A stretch of 64,000 nt of DNA from VRUE01 sp963747765 (GTDB lineage Bacteria; Actinomycetota; Thermoleophilia; Solirubrobacterales; 70-9): NCBI GenBank assembly GCA_963747765.1, contig CAVVGH010000007.1:1-64000 (forward strand). The letters run 5' to 3'. Below, piece after piece: positions 49,682 through 56,793 of this stretch. The notes under the pieces were generated by a model. It did not search any database. It saw only the letters and a list, made by a program, of their open reading frames with translations, and was not told where the DNA came from. Position 1 is the stretch's first letter; every line of letters begins with the position of its first letter. A program made the position numbers and the translations under genes.

Positions 49682-49693
49682 CACGTCGGCGAC

Positions 49694-50464
49694 GTGCCGT
49701 CGTTTGGCGTTTCGATAGCGATTCTCAGCCTGGTGCAGGCCGTCGTCGTCGCTCTGCCGCGACCACGCCGGTTCGCCTGGCTCGACGCTCTTCGCAGTCC
49801 CTGGTGGGCGCTGGTGCCGGCGCTGTCGATTGTTGTCGTGATCGGGATTGTCGCGACGGAGGGGGAATCGGCCGCCGTGCTCTCCTGGCTGGCCCTGGTC
49901 GGCGTGCCGCCCCTCGCTGCCCTCGCGCTTGGCTGGCTGGTGCGAGGGTCGCGGCCGTGGTGGGCGGCACTCGCGATCGCGCTCTTCGCGCTTGCCTGGG
50001 CGGCGCAGGGCTCACTGGCGGGGGAGGCCGCCGCGGCAGCGCTTTCGGGCCTGGCGTGCATCGCGCTGGGCTGGATGCTGGCCGCGGTCGCGCCGGCCGG
50101 CTGGCTCCGACTTGGCATCTACGCGATGGCGGCAGTCGATACCTGGCTGGTTGCAACGGACCTGCTGCAGGGCCCAAACGCCGTACTCGCCGCCGCGGCG
50201 CCGGGCGGGTTGCCGCGACTGCAGGTGATCCAGTTCGGCTCGGCGCAGATGGGGTTCGGCGACTTCTTCGTTGCCGCCACGCTCGGTTGCCTGCTCGCCT
50301 CCGGTCGGCGCGGCCAGCGCGAAGCGGCCGTGCTGGTCGCGGTGCTCGCCCTCTGCGCCGACCTCCTCTTCCTCTGCGTAGACACGCTGCCCGCCACCGT
50401 GCCCGTCGCCCTCGCGCTTGGCCTCCTCCAAGCCCGCGGCGCTCGCTGGCGGAGTCAGGACTGA
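49694..50464 (+). CDS. Polytopic membrane protein with GxGD motif, presenilin-like
   Basis: 256 residues with about nine hydrophobic segments. One helix carries Asp149 (YAMAAVDTWLVATD) and the next has GFGD at residues 187-190 (AQMGFGDFFVAATLG). A pair of aspartates in neighbouring helices, the second in GxGD, is the signature of presenilin/signal-peptide-peptidase intramembrane aspartyl proteases. A P-A-T-V-P-V-A-L stretch at residues 233-240 could stand for the PAL motif. It follows guaA by 12 nt. The enzyme call is inference; the transmembrane topology and motifs are visible. Confidence 0.55.
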   Translation: MPSFGVSIAILSLVQAVVVALPRPRRFAWLDALRSPWWALVPALSIVVVIGIVATEGESAAVLSWLALVGVPPLAALALGWLVRGSRPWWAALAIALFALAWAAQGSLAGEAAAAALSGLACIALGWMLAAVAPAGWLRLGIYAMAAVDTWLVATDLLQGPNAVLAAAAPGGLPRLQVIQFGSAQMGFGDFFVAATLGCLLASGRRGQREAAVLVAVLALCADLLFLCVDTLPATVPVALALGLLQARGARWRSQD

Positions 50465-50534
50465 TCTCAGTGGAGCCCGCGTCCCGAAAGCGGCCCGGAT
50501 GACTGCGTGGATGTTGCGCACTCGGTCGTCCCAG

Positions 50535-50830
50535 CGGTGCCAGTGTGCATCCGCTTCGCCCAGGCCAGCCCAGCCGCTCCGTTCGCTCTTCGTACCGCCC
50601 GGCGACACAAACAGCGAACGGAGCTCCGTATCCGCTCCCTCGGGCCACATCTCGCGGGACGGCGCCCGCAGCCCCTGACTGCCCGGGCCCTATACACAGC
50701 CTCCCCTGTGTTGCCCTCCTACTTGCAGGTGAGGAGGGCAAACAGGGGAGGCTGTGCGTCTAATCGATCGACGAAATGTTCGTCTCGGGTCCACCAGACC
50801 CGTTTCGAATACCGCGTCCAGGAACACACG
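50535..50830. repeat. Composite intergenic repeat R1, copy C
   Basis: One 54-bp unit (50570-50623), a shortened spacer, the hairpin at 50695-50756, and the trailer ATCGATCGACGAAATG with CGGGTCCACCAGACCCG. Module order and orientation match copy A. It fills the gap between the convergent GxGD protein and M23 peptidase genes. Confidence 0.85.
50695..50756. repeat. Hairpin inside R1 copy C with inverted loop
   Basis: Arms of 25 bp pair with one extra G in the left arm. The loop reads ACTTGCAGGTG, the reverse complement of the CACCTGCAAGT loop of copy B, although both flanks keep the copy A/B orientation. Confidence 0.85.
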
Positions 50831-50847
50831 CGGTCTTTGGACGACGC

Positions 50848-51888
50848 TCAGCTGTAGCTGTCCCAGCGCGTCAGAAGCGGCCGGGGGTCGATCGGGCTGC
50901 CGCCTTGGTACCAGCCGGGCGCTGTCCAGATCTCGAAGTGGAGATGGCAGGCGGTTGCGTCTCCGGTCTTCCCCACCAGGCCGATCGGCTGGCCGGTGCG
51001 AACCGCCGCCCCGCGCTTCAGCGGCGAGGGGTCGAGGAGGTGCATGTAGGCCATGTCGAAGCCGGTCCCCCTGCCGTCGACGACGACGTAGTTACCGGCG
51101 GCGCCCTGGTAGCCGGCGTACCGGACACGGCCCCCGCGGGCGGCGATCACCGGTGTCCCGCAGCGGGCCATCACATCCTGGCCCTCATGGGAGTGGCCGG
51201 CGCGGCCAGCTCCAAAGCGCCCGGCTGCGCCTCCGAAGTCGTGCGCGCCCAGCAGCGGGAACGCGAACGCGTAGAGGTTGAAGCTGAGGGTGAGCGACGC
51301 AGCGGAGGACGAGGAGGCGCGACGCTTGGCCAGCTGCATGGATCGGCGCAGCGATTGGCGCGCGGCCAGCGCTCCATCCTGCGGCACGATCCGGAACGTG
51401 TAGCGGCCGTCCTGTGCGGGGCCGCCGCCGGCGACCGCTCCGTCCCAGCGCACGGCGTCGGGCGTGCCCGGCGCGATGTCGTTCCGGTAGAAGCTCTTCA
51501 CGGTGATGCCACTCGAATCGACCACGTCGATACGGAGGTCGTTGTCGGGCTGGTCGCTGCCGATCGCATATTGAAGGCGCGGCGAGCGAACTCCGTAGTA
51601 GAAGGATCGTCGCGGCGAGGTCTTGGCGGAGAGCAGGGTCAGCGCGCCGGCGGTGGGGGCGGGGTCGGGCGCGCCGCTCGTGCTCGGCCGCGGTGGCGGA
51701 CCGCCGCCTGGTATCGGGGCGCCACCGGTGGCGGCGGTGGCGATTCCACCCAGGGAGGCGAGGAGCAGCGCTGTCGCAGCGGTCGCCACCGCGCCGGCCA
51801 GCAGCGGCGGCCTCGAAGCTCTCCGCTGGCGAGCAGGGGCTCCGCGAGGATAGACCCCAAGCCCGGCGCCCGCGCTGGTTGCTGCCAC
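50848..51888 (-). CDS. Secreted M23-family peptidase
   Basis: 346 residues. A signal/anchor segment (residues 28-52) and a Pro/Ser-rich linker precede a beta domain (LRIDVVDSSGITVKSFYRND, FlgD-like) and the C-terminal M23 domain. The zinc ligands appear in GHSHEGQDVMA near residue 230 (HxxxD) and HLHFE near residue 311. Such enzymes cut peptidoglycan cross-bridges or act as activators. The gene converges on the GxGD protein across repeat R1 copy C and is divergent from rplM with 265 bp between. Confidence 0.9.
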   Translation of the reverse strand: MAATSAGAGLGVYPRGAPARQRRASRPPLLAGAVATAATALLLASLGGIATAATGGAPIPGGGPPPRPSTSGAPDPAPTAGALTLLSAKTSPRRSFYYGVRSPRLQYAIGSDQPDNDLRIDVVDSSGITVKSFYRNDIAPGTPDAVRWDGAVAGGGPAQDGRYTFRIVPQDGALAARQSLRRSMQLAKRRASSSSAASLTLSFNLYAFAFPLLGAHDFGGAAGRFGAGRAGHSHEGQDVMARCGTPVIAARGGRVRYAGYQGAAGNYVVVDGRGTGFDMAYMHLLDPSPLKRGAAVRTGQPIGLVGKTGDATACHLHFEIWTAPGWYQGGSPIDPRPLLTRWDSYS

Positions 51889-52121
51889 GTAACCTCTCTT
51901 TCCGTTGCCTGCGGAGTTAGCTGTCGGGCTCGCGCTGAAAGAGGTGCGCTACGGACCGATCTTTGTCCGATTCGCCCCGGGGACCTGCAAGATCCCTGCG
52001 GTTCCTCCGCTCCCAACCGGTGTGCCGGCCGGGATTCGGCATTGCTGGCGCGGCAGTATAGAGAGCATCTCAGTCGTGTGGCCCGGCCACGCCGCTGCCT
52101 CTGTGCGGCTATCATCCCGAG

Positions 52122-52150
52122 GCCGCTGGGAGCATTCCCGCGGCTTTTTT
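52122..52150 (+). promoter_or_regulatory. Terminator-like hairpin just before rplM
   Basis: GCCGCTGGGA pairs with TCCCGCGGC (one bulged T) and is followed by six T, ending 3 nt before the rplM ATG. No Shine-Dalgarno separates them. It could be an attenuator or protein-responsive leader for the rplM-rpsI operon. Confidence 0.65.
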
Positions 52151-52153
52151 CCG

Positions 52154-52585
52154 ATGAAGACCTATGTCGCGACACCCGCCGATCGCCAGCGAGACTGGTA
52201 TGTCGTGGACGCCGAGGGCGAGACCCTGGGGCGCCTGGCGACGCGGATCGCCGATGCGCTGCGCGGGAAGCGCAAGCCCGAGTACACGCCGCACATCGAC
52301 ACGGGCGACTTCGTCGTGGTGGTCAACGCGGAGAAGATCCACGTCACCGGAAACAAGCTCGAGCAGAAGCGCTACTGGCGCCACACAGGCTATCCCGGGG
52401 GGATCAGATCCCGCACCCTTGCCGAGATGCTCGACCGCCGACCCGAGGAGGTCATCCGCAAGGCGGTGAAGGGGATGCTTCCCCGCAACCGCCTCGCGCG
52501 CCGGCAGCTGACGAAGCTGAAGGTCTATGCGGGTCCCGATCATCCGCACGCCGCGCAGAAACCCAAGCCGATGGAGACCAAGTGA
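52154..52585 (+). CDS. rplM: 50S ribosomal protein L13
   Basis: 143 residues from the ATG at 52154. Family segments WYVVDAEGETLGRLATRIA, GDFVVVVNAEKIHVTGNK and GMLPRNRLARRQLTKLKVY are complete. It overlaps rpsI by 4 nt (GTGA), the near-universal L13-S9 pairing. The start is preceded not by a Shine-Dalgarno but by a hairpin and T tract, which implies regulation by attenuation or a special initiation. Confidence 0.97.
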   Translation: MKTYVATPADRQRDWYVVDAEGETLGRLATRIADALRGKRKPEYTPHIDTGDFVVVVNAEKIHVTGNKLEQKRYWRHTGYPGGIRSRTLAEMLDRRPEEVIRKAVKGMLPRNRLARRQLTKLKVYAGPDHPHAAQKPKPMETK

Positions 52586-53448
52586 CAGACGAGCCGCAGG
52601 ACAACGCGACTTCAGAGGAGCAGGAGGCCCCGGCTCAGGCCGAGGATGCACCGGCCGCGGTCCCAACCGCGGATACTTCAGAGGAGCAGGAGGCCCCGGC
52701 TCAGGCCGAGGATGCACCGGCCGCGGTCCCAACCGCGGATGAAGCGCCCGAGGCGGACACCGGTGACGCCCAAGACGAGGCGATCGAGGAGGGGGCTCCC
52801 GGGACCGACGCTGCCGAGCCGGTGGCAGAGCAGTCGCGGCCGGAGGAGCCGAAGGCCAAGGAGAAGAAGAAAGACGCGATCCCGGGGGCGGACCTCGAGC
52901 CGATCTCTGTTGAGCCGGAAGAGAAGCCGCTCAGTGCCGAGGAGCGAGCGCGCCGCGAAGCCGAGGAGGAGGAGCGAGCCCGCCGCGAGGCCGCCCTGAG
53001 CGGAGAATCGGAAGACGACGAGCCACAGGCTGCGAAGCGCGCCCCGGCCAAGATGGAGAGCGACTCCCGCTTCCTCGCCACCGGCAAGCGCAAGCGCTCG
53101 ATTGCCCGCGTGACGCTTCTGCCGGGTTCCGGCAAGATCGAAATCAACCAGCGCCCGCTCGACGAGTTCTTTCCCCGCCCGCTGCACCGGACGATGGCTC
53201 GCCAGCCCCTGGCGACAACCGGCTACGAGGGCACCGTCGACGTTCGGATCCGCGTTCATGGTGGCGGGGTCAGCGGTCAGGCAGGCGCCGTGCGGCACGG
53301 CATCGCACGGGCGCTGACCGAGATCGACCCCGACCTGCGTGGAGAGTTGAAGCGACGCGGCTTCCTCACCCGCGACGCCCGAGTCAAGGAGCGCCGCAAG
53401 GCGGGGCTCAAGAAGGCTCGTAAGCGGCCGCAGTTCAGTAAGCGCTGA
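52582..53448 (+). CDS. rpsI: 30S ribosomal protein S9 with long acidic N-terminal extension
   Basis: 288 residues from the GTG overlapping rplM; a usual S9 has about 130. The S9 domain occupies the last 130 residues: ATGKRKRSIARVTLLPGSG, NQRPLDEFF, VHGGGVSGQAGAVRHGIARA and a basic tail ending in KRPQFSKR that reaches the P-site. Residues 1-155 are Glu/Ala/Pro-rich, predicted disordered, and contain a 22-residue unit (TSEEQEAPAQAEDAPAAVPT plus AD) repeated exactly at residues 10-31 and 32-53. Lys/Glu-rich segments follow. Some actinobacterial S9 proteins carry extensions, but this one is large. Confidence 0.95.
   Translation: MTDEPQDNATSEEQEAPAQAEDAPAAVPTADTSEEQEAPAQAEDAPAAVPTADEAPEADTGDAQDEAIEEGAPGTDAAEPVAEQSRPEEPKAKEKKKDAIPGADLEPISVEPEEKPLSAEERARREAEEEERARREAALSGESEDDEPQAAKRAPAKMESDSRFLATGKRKRSIARVTLLPGSGKIEINQRPLDEFFPRPLHRTMARQPLATTGYEGTVDVRIRVHGGGVSGQAGAVRHGIARALTEIDPDLRGELKRRGFLTRDARVKERRKAGLKKARKRPQFSKR
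52609..52740 (+). repeat. Perfect 66-bp tandem duplication in rpsI
   Basis: Bases 52609-52674 and 52675-52740 are identical, encoding a 22-residue unit twice in frame. No synonymous difference separates them, so the duplication is recent or homogenised. Confidence 0.95.
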
Positions 53449-53458
53449 CGGGAGTCAT

Positions 53459-54805
53459 ATGACGCCTGGGCGCAAGCTCTTCGGAACCGACGGGGTCCGG
53501 GGAGAGGCTGGCACGTTTCTCACAGCGGAGTTGGCGCTTGCGCTGGGGCGGGCCGCGACGGCGTCGCTGCGGGTCGAGCGCCCACAGGTGCTGATCGTTC
53601 GCGACACCCGCGAGTCGGGTCCGATGCTGGAAGCGGCGCTTGCGGCGGGAATCGCCGCCGCGGGCGGCGACGCACTGCTGGGCGGCGTGCTGCCGACGCC
53701 GGCCGCGGCGATACTCGCGCGGCGGCTTGGCCTCGACCTGGCGGCGGTGGTCTCCGCGTCTCACAATCCCCATTGGGACAACGGCATCAAGTTCTTCAAC
53801 GGCGCGGGCACCAAGCTCGACGACGAGGCCGAGGCGAGGATCGAATCGCTGCTTGGCGATCGCGACTCCTCCCAGGCGGTCGGAGAGGCCGCGGGCGACA
53901 GCGCGTCGGCGCCCGGGCGAGTGCGCGAGCTCGACGGCGGCCTCGATGACTATCTGCGTGCCCTCGGTTCGGCCTTCTCGCTCAACCTTGCCGGGATCAC
54001 GGTCGCTCTCGACTGCGCCAACGGCGCCACCCATCGCGCCGCGCCGGCGATCTTCGAGCGACTGGGGGCCACGGTCGATGCGATTGCCGTCGAGCCCGAC
54101 GGTCGCAACATCAATGCCGGCTGCGGGTCCACGCACCTGGACAACCTCGCCGCGCACATGTCCACGTCGGAGGCGAGCATCGGCTTCGCGTTCGACGGCG
54201 ACGGCGACCGGGTGCTTGCCGTCGACGGTGCCGGGCGCCGTCGCGATGGCGACGAGTTGATCGCCCTGGCCGCGCGCGGAATGGCTGCCCGCGGCGAGCT
54301 GGGCGGTGGGGTTGCGGTGACCGTGATGAGCAATTACGGGTTCCATCGCGCGATGTCGGACTCGGGGATCGAGGTGGCGGTCACCGACGTGGGGGATCGC
54401 TATGTCCTCGACGAGCTGGCACGCCGTGGCTGGTCGCTCGGGGGTGAGCAGTCGGGACACATCATCGACACCCGCTTTGCCGCCACCGGCGATGGCATCG
54501 CGGCGGCGTTGATGACGATGCGCGAGCTCGACGGCGACGAGCTGGCGGGGGCCGAGCCAATGGCAAAGCTGCCACAGACCCTGGTCAACGTCGAAGTTGC
54601 CGACCGTGAGGCGGTCGCCGGGGCAGCCGCCGTCTGGGAGGCGGTCGAGGAGGAGGGCGCGCGCCTCGCCGGCCGCGGCCGTGTCCTGCTGCGTCCCTCT
54701 GGGACGGAGCCCGTCGTACGGGTGATGGCCGAGGCGCCGGCTGCGGACGAGGCCAGGGCGATTTGCGAGCGCCTCGCGGGCGTCGTCCGGCAAGAGCTCG
54801 GCTGA
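53459..54805 (+). CDS. glmM: Phosphoglucosamine mutase GlmM
   Basis: 448 residues. KLFGTDGVRG at the start, the phosphoserine loop VSASHNPHWDNGIK near residue 100 (catalytic Ser), metal-binding FDGDGDR near residue 247, sugar-binding GGEQSGH near residue 330 and phosphate-binding RPSGTEPVVRV near residue 420 are complete. It converts glucosamine 6-phosphate to the 1-phosphate for UDP-GlcNAc. rpsI ends 10 nt upstream and glmS follows, the next-but-one partner in the same pathway. Confidence 0.96.
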   Translation: MTPGRKLFGTDGVRGEAGTFLTAELALALGRAATASLRVERPQVLIVRDTRESGPMLEAALAAGIAAAGGDALLGGVLPTPAAAILARRLGLDLAAVVSASHNPHWDNGIKFFNGAGTKLDDEAEARIESLLGDRDSSQAVGEAAGDSASAPGRVRELDGGLDDYLRALGSAFSLNLAGITVALDCANGATHRAAPAIFERLGATVDAIAVEPDGRNINAGCGSTHLDNLAAHMSTSEASIGFAFDGDGDRVLAVDGAGRRRDGDELIALAARGMAARGELGGGVAVTVMSNYGFHRAMSDSGIEVAVTDVGDRYVLDELARRGWSLGGEQSGHIIDTRFAATGDGIAAALMTMRELDGDELAGAEPMAKLPQTLVNVEVADREAVAGAAAVWEAVEEEGARLAGRGRVLLRPSGTEPVVRVMAEAPAADEARAICERLAGVVRQELG

Positions 54806-54838
54806 GCCCGCCGCTGCCACTACCCTTAACGGCCTCGT

Positions 54839-56698
54839 ATGTGCGGAATCGTGGGATATGTAGGCAAGCGGCCCTGCCGCGAGATCCTGGTTCGCGGTCT
54901 TGAGAAGCTCGAGTACCGCGGCTATGACTCGGCCGGGGTCTCGGTCATCGCCGATGGCCGGATCGACAGCGTGCGCGCGGTCGGCAACCTCGCCAACCTG
55001 CGCGCCGCGCTGGAGGAGAGCACCGTCGAGGGTGGCGGCGTGGCCGTTGCCGCACCCCCGGCGACCACCGGTGTCGCCCACACCCGCTGGGCAACCCACG
55101 GCCGCGTCACCGAGGAGAACGCCCACCCCCACAGCGACTCTTCCGACCGCATCCACATCGTCCTCAACGGGATCGTCGAGAACCACGCCAGGCTGCGCGA
55201 GCGGCTCGAGGCCGAGGGGCACTCCTTCAGCTCGGAAACCGACGCCGAGGTGGTCGCCCACCTGATCGCCAGCCACTACCGGGGAGACCTCGCCGCCGCG
55301 GTGCGCGCTGCCTTCGCCGAGCTGCGCGGCCATTACGCCTTCGTCGCCATGCACGCCGATCTGCCGGGGCTGCTGGTCGGCGCTCGCAAGGAGTGCCCGC
55401 TGGTCGCCGGAGTGGGGGAGGGGGAGAGCTTTCTGGCCTCTGCGATCCCCGCCTTCCTGGCCGAGACCCGCACCGCGGTGGCGATCGAAAACGACGAGAT
55501 CGTCACGATCGACGCCTCCGGGGTCAGCATCACCGACATGGCGGGCAGCCCGATAAGCCGTGAGCCCGAGGAGATCGACTGGGACGAGGCCGCCGCGGAG
55601 AAGGGGGGCTATGAGACCTTCATGGCCAAGGAGATCCACGAACAGGCGGACGCGGTCGCCGAAACGATCGCCGGGCGCCTCTTCGACGAGGTCGGCGTGG
55701 ATCTCTCCGAGACAGACCTCGAGGACGCCTTCCTGCGCAAGGCTCGTCGCATCGTGATTGTCGCCTGCGGAACCTCCTACCACGCTGGCCTGGTCGGCCG
55801 CTACGCGATCGAGGAGTGGGCCCGGGTCCCGGTCGAGATGGACATCGCCTCCGAGTACCGCTACCGCAATCCCGTGGTCGGCCCCGGCGACCTGGTTATC
55901 GGCATCACCCAGTCCGGCGAGACAGCCGACACCCTGGCCGCGATGCGGCTCGCCCGTGAGCGCGGCGCCAAGGTGCTGGCGATCACCAACGTGATGGGCA
56001 GCCAGGCGACCCGCGACGCAGACGCCGTTCTCTACACCCGGGCGGGCCTGGAGATCGGCGTCGCCGCCACCAAGACGTTCACCGCCCAGGTCGCCGCCAT
56101 GTACCTGGTCGGCCTGCGGCTGGCCCAGCTGCGCGAGGCCCTCCCCGCCGAGCGCGTTGCCGAGCTGGTCGGCGAGCTGAAGGCCCTTCCCTCGAAGATC
56201 GACGCGACGCTTGCCGGCTGCGAGGAGCGCATGCGCGAGGTCGCCGCCACCCACACCGACCAGCAGTTCTTCCTCTACCTGGGGCGGCACATCGGTCTCC
56301 CGGTCTGCCTGGAGGGCGCCCTGAAGCTGAAGGAGATCTCCTACATACCGACCGATGCCTACGCGGCCGGCGAGATGAAGCACGGCCCGATCGCCCTGCT
56401 CGACGAGTCCACACCGGTCGTCTGCGTGGCCACCGAGAGCCCGGTGCTCGCCAAGGTCCTCTCCAATGTCGAAGAGGTGCGCGCCCGCGGCGCCGACGTG
56501 ATCGCGATCGCGACAGAGGGCTGCGAGCGGGTCGGGAAGGTCGCCGACCAGACCATCGAGGTGGCTCGCACGGACTGGATCCTGCAGCCGATCGTCGCGA
56601 TCCTTCCCCTGCAGCTGCTCGCCTACGACATCGCCCGCGCCCGGGGCCTGAACGTCGACCAGCCCCGCAACCTGGCGAAGACGGTGACGGTGGAGTGA
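54839..56698 (+). CDS. glmS: Glutamine-fructose-6-phosphate aminotransferase GlmS
   Basis: 619 residues. The N-terminal nucleophile Cys2 in CGIVGYVG begins the glutaminase domain; THGRVTEENAHPH is in the same domain. Two SIS domains follow (ACGTSYHAGLVGRYAIEEWA, SGETADTLAAM) and the C-terminus ends in LAKTVTVE. It makes glucosamine 6-phosphate, feeding GlmM encoded upstream. No ribozyme is evident in the 33-bp leader. The 3' end of the gene, with the stop codon, is tandemly duplicated. Confidence 0.97.
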   Translation: MCGIVGYVGKRPCREILVRGLEKLEYRGYDSAGVSVIADGRIDSVRAVGNLANLRAALEESTVEGGGVAVAAPPATTGVAHTRWATHGRVTEENAHPHSDSSDRIHIVLNGIVENHARLRERLEAEGHSFSSETDAEVVAHLIASHYRGDLAAAVRAAFAELRGHYAFVAMHADLPGLLVGARKECPLVAGVGEGESFLASAIPAFLAETRTAVAIENDEIVTIDASGVSITDMAGSPISREPEEIDWDEAAAEKGGYETFMAKEIHEQADAVAETIAGRLFDEVGVDLSETDLEDAFLRKARRIVIVACGTSYHAGLVGRYAIEEWARVPVEMDIASEYRYRNPVVGPGDLVIGITQSGETADTLAAMRLARERGAKVLAITNVMGSQATRDADAVLYTRAGLEIGVAATKTFTAQVAAMYLVGLRLAQLREALPAERVAELVGELKALPSKIDATLAGCEERMREVAATHTDQQFFLYLGRHIGLPVCLEGALKLKEISYIPTDAYAAGEMKHGPIALLDESTPVVCVATESPVLAKVLSNVEEVRARGADVIAIATEGCERVGKVADQTIEVARTDWILQPIVAILPLQLLAYDIARARGLNVDQPRNLAKTVTVE

Positions 56699-56755
56699 GC
56701 CAAGAGCCCGCACAACCCGGCGAAGACGGTGACGGTGGAGTGAGCCACGAGCCCG
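56666..56755 (+). repeat. 45-bp tandem duplication spanning the glmS stop codon
   Basis: Units at 56666-56710 and 56711-56755 differ at three positions; both contain GCGAAGACGGTGACGGTGGA followed by GTGAGCCA. The second copy repeats the stop codon outside the gene. Confidence 0.9.
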
Positions 56756-56793
56756 CAATCGACCGGCCCGCAAGGGGATAGGATGCCGGCTGC

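Noticed and set aside
54806..54838. glmS ribozyme
   Set aside because: The glmM-glmS gap is only 33 bp, too short for the ribozyme core, and no conserved segments are present.
53435..56773. 1112-codon minus-strand frame opposite glmM and glmS
   Set aside because: A long open antisense frame typical of high-GC genes; both plus-strand genes are unmistakable and the frame has no recognisable domain.
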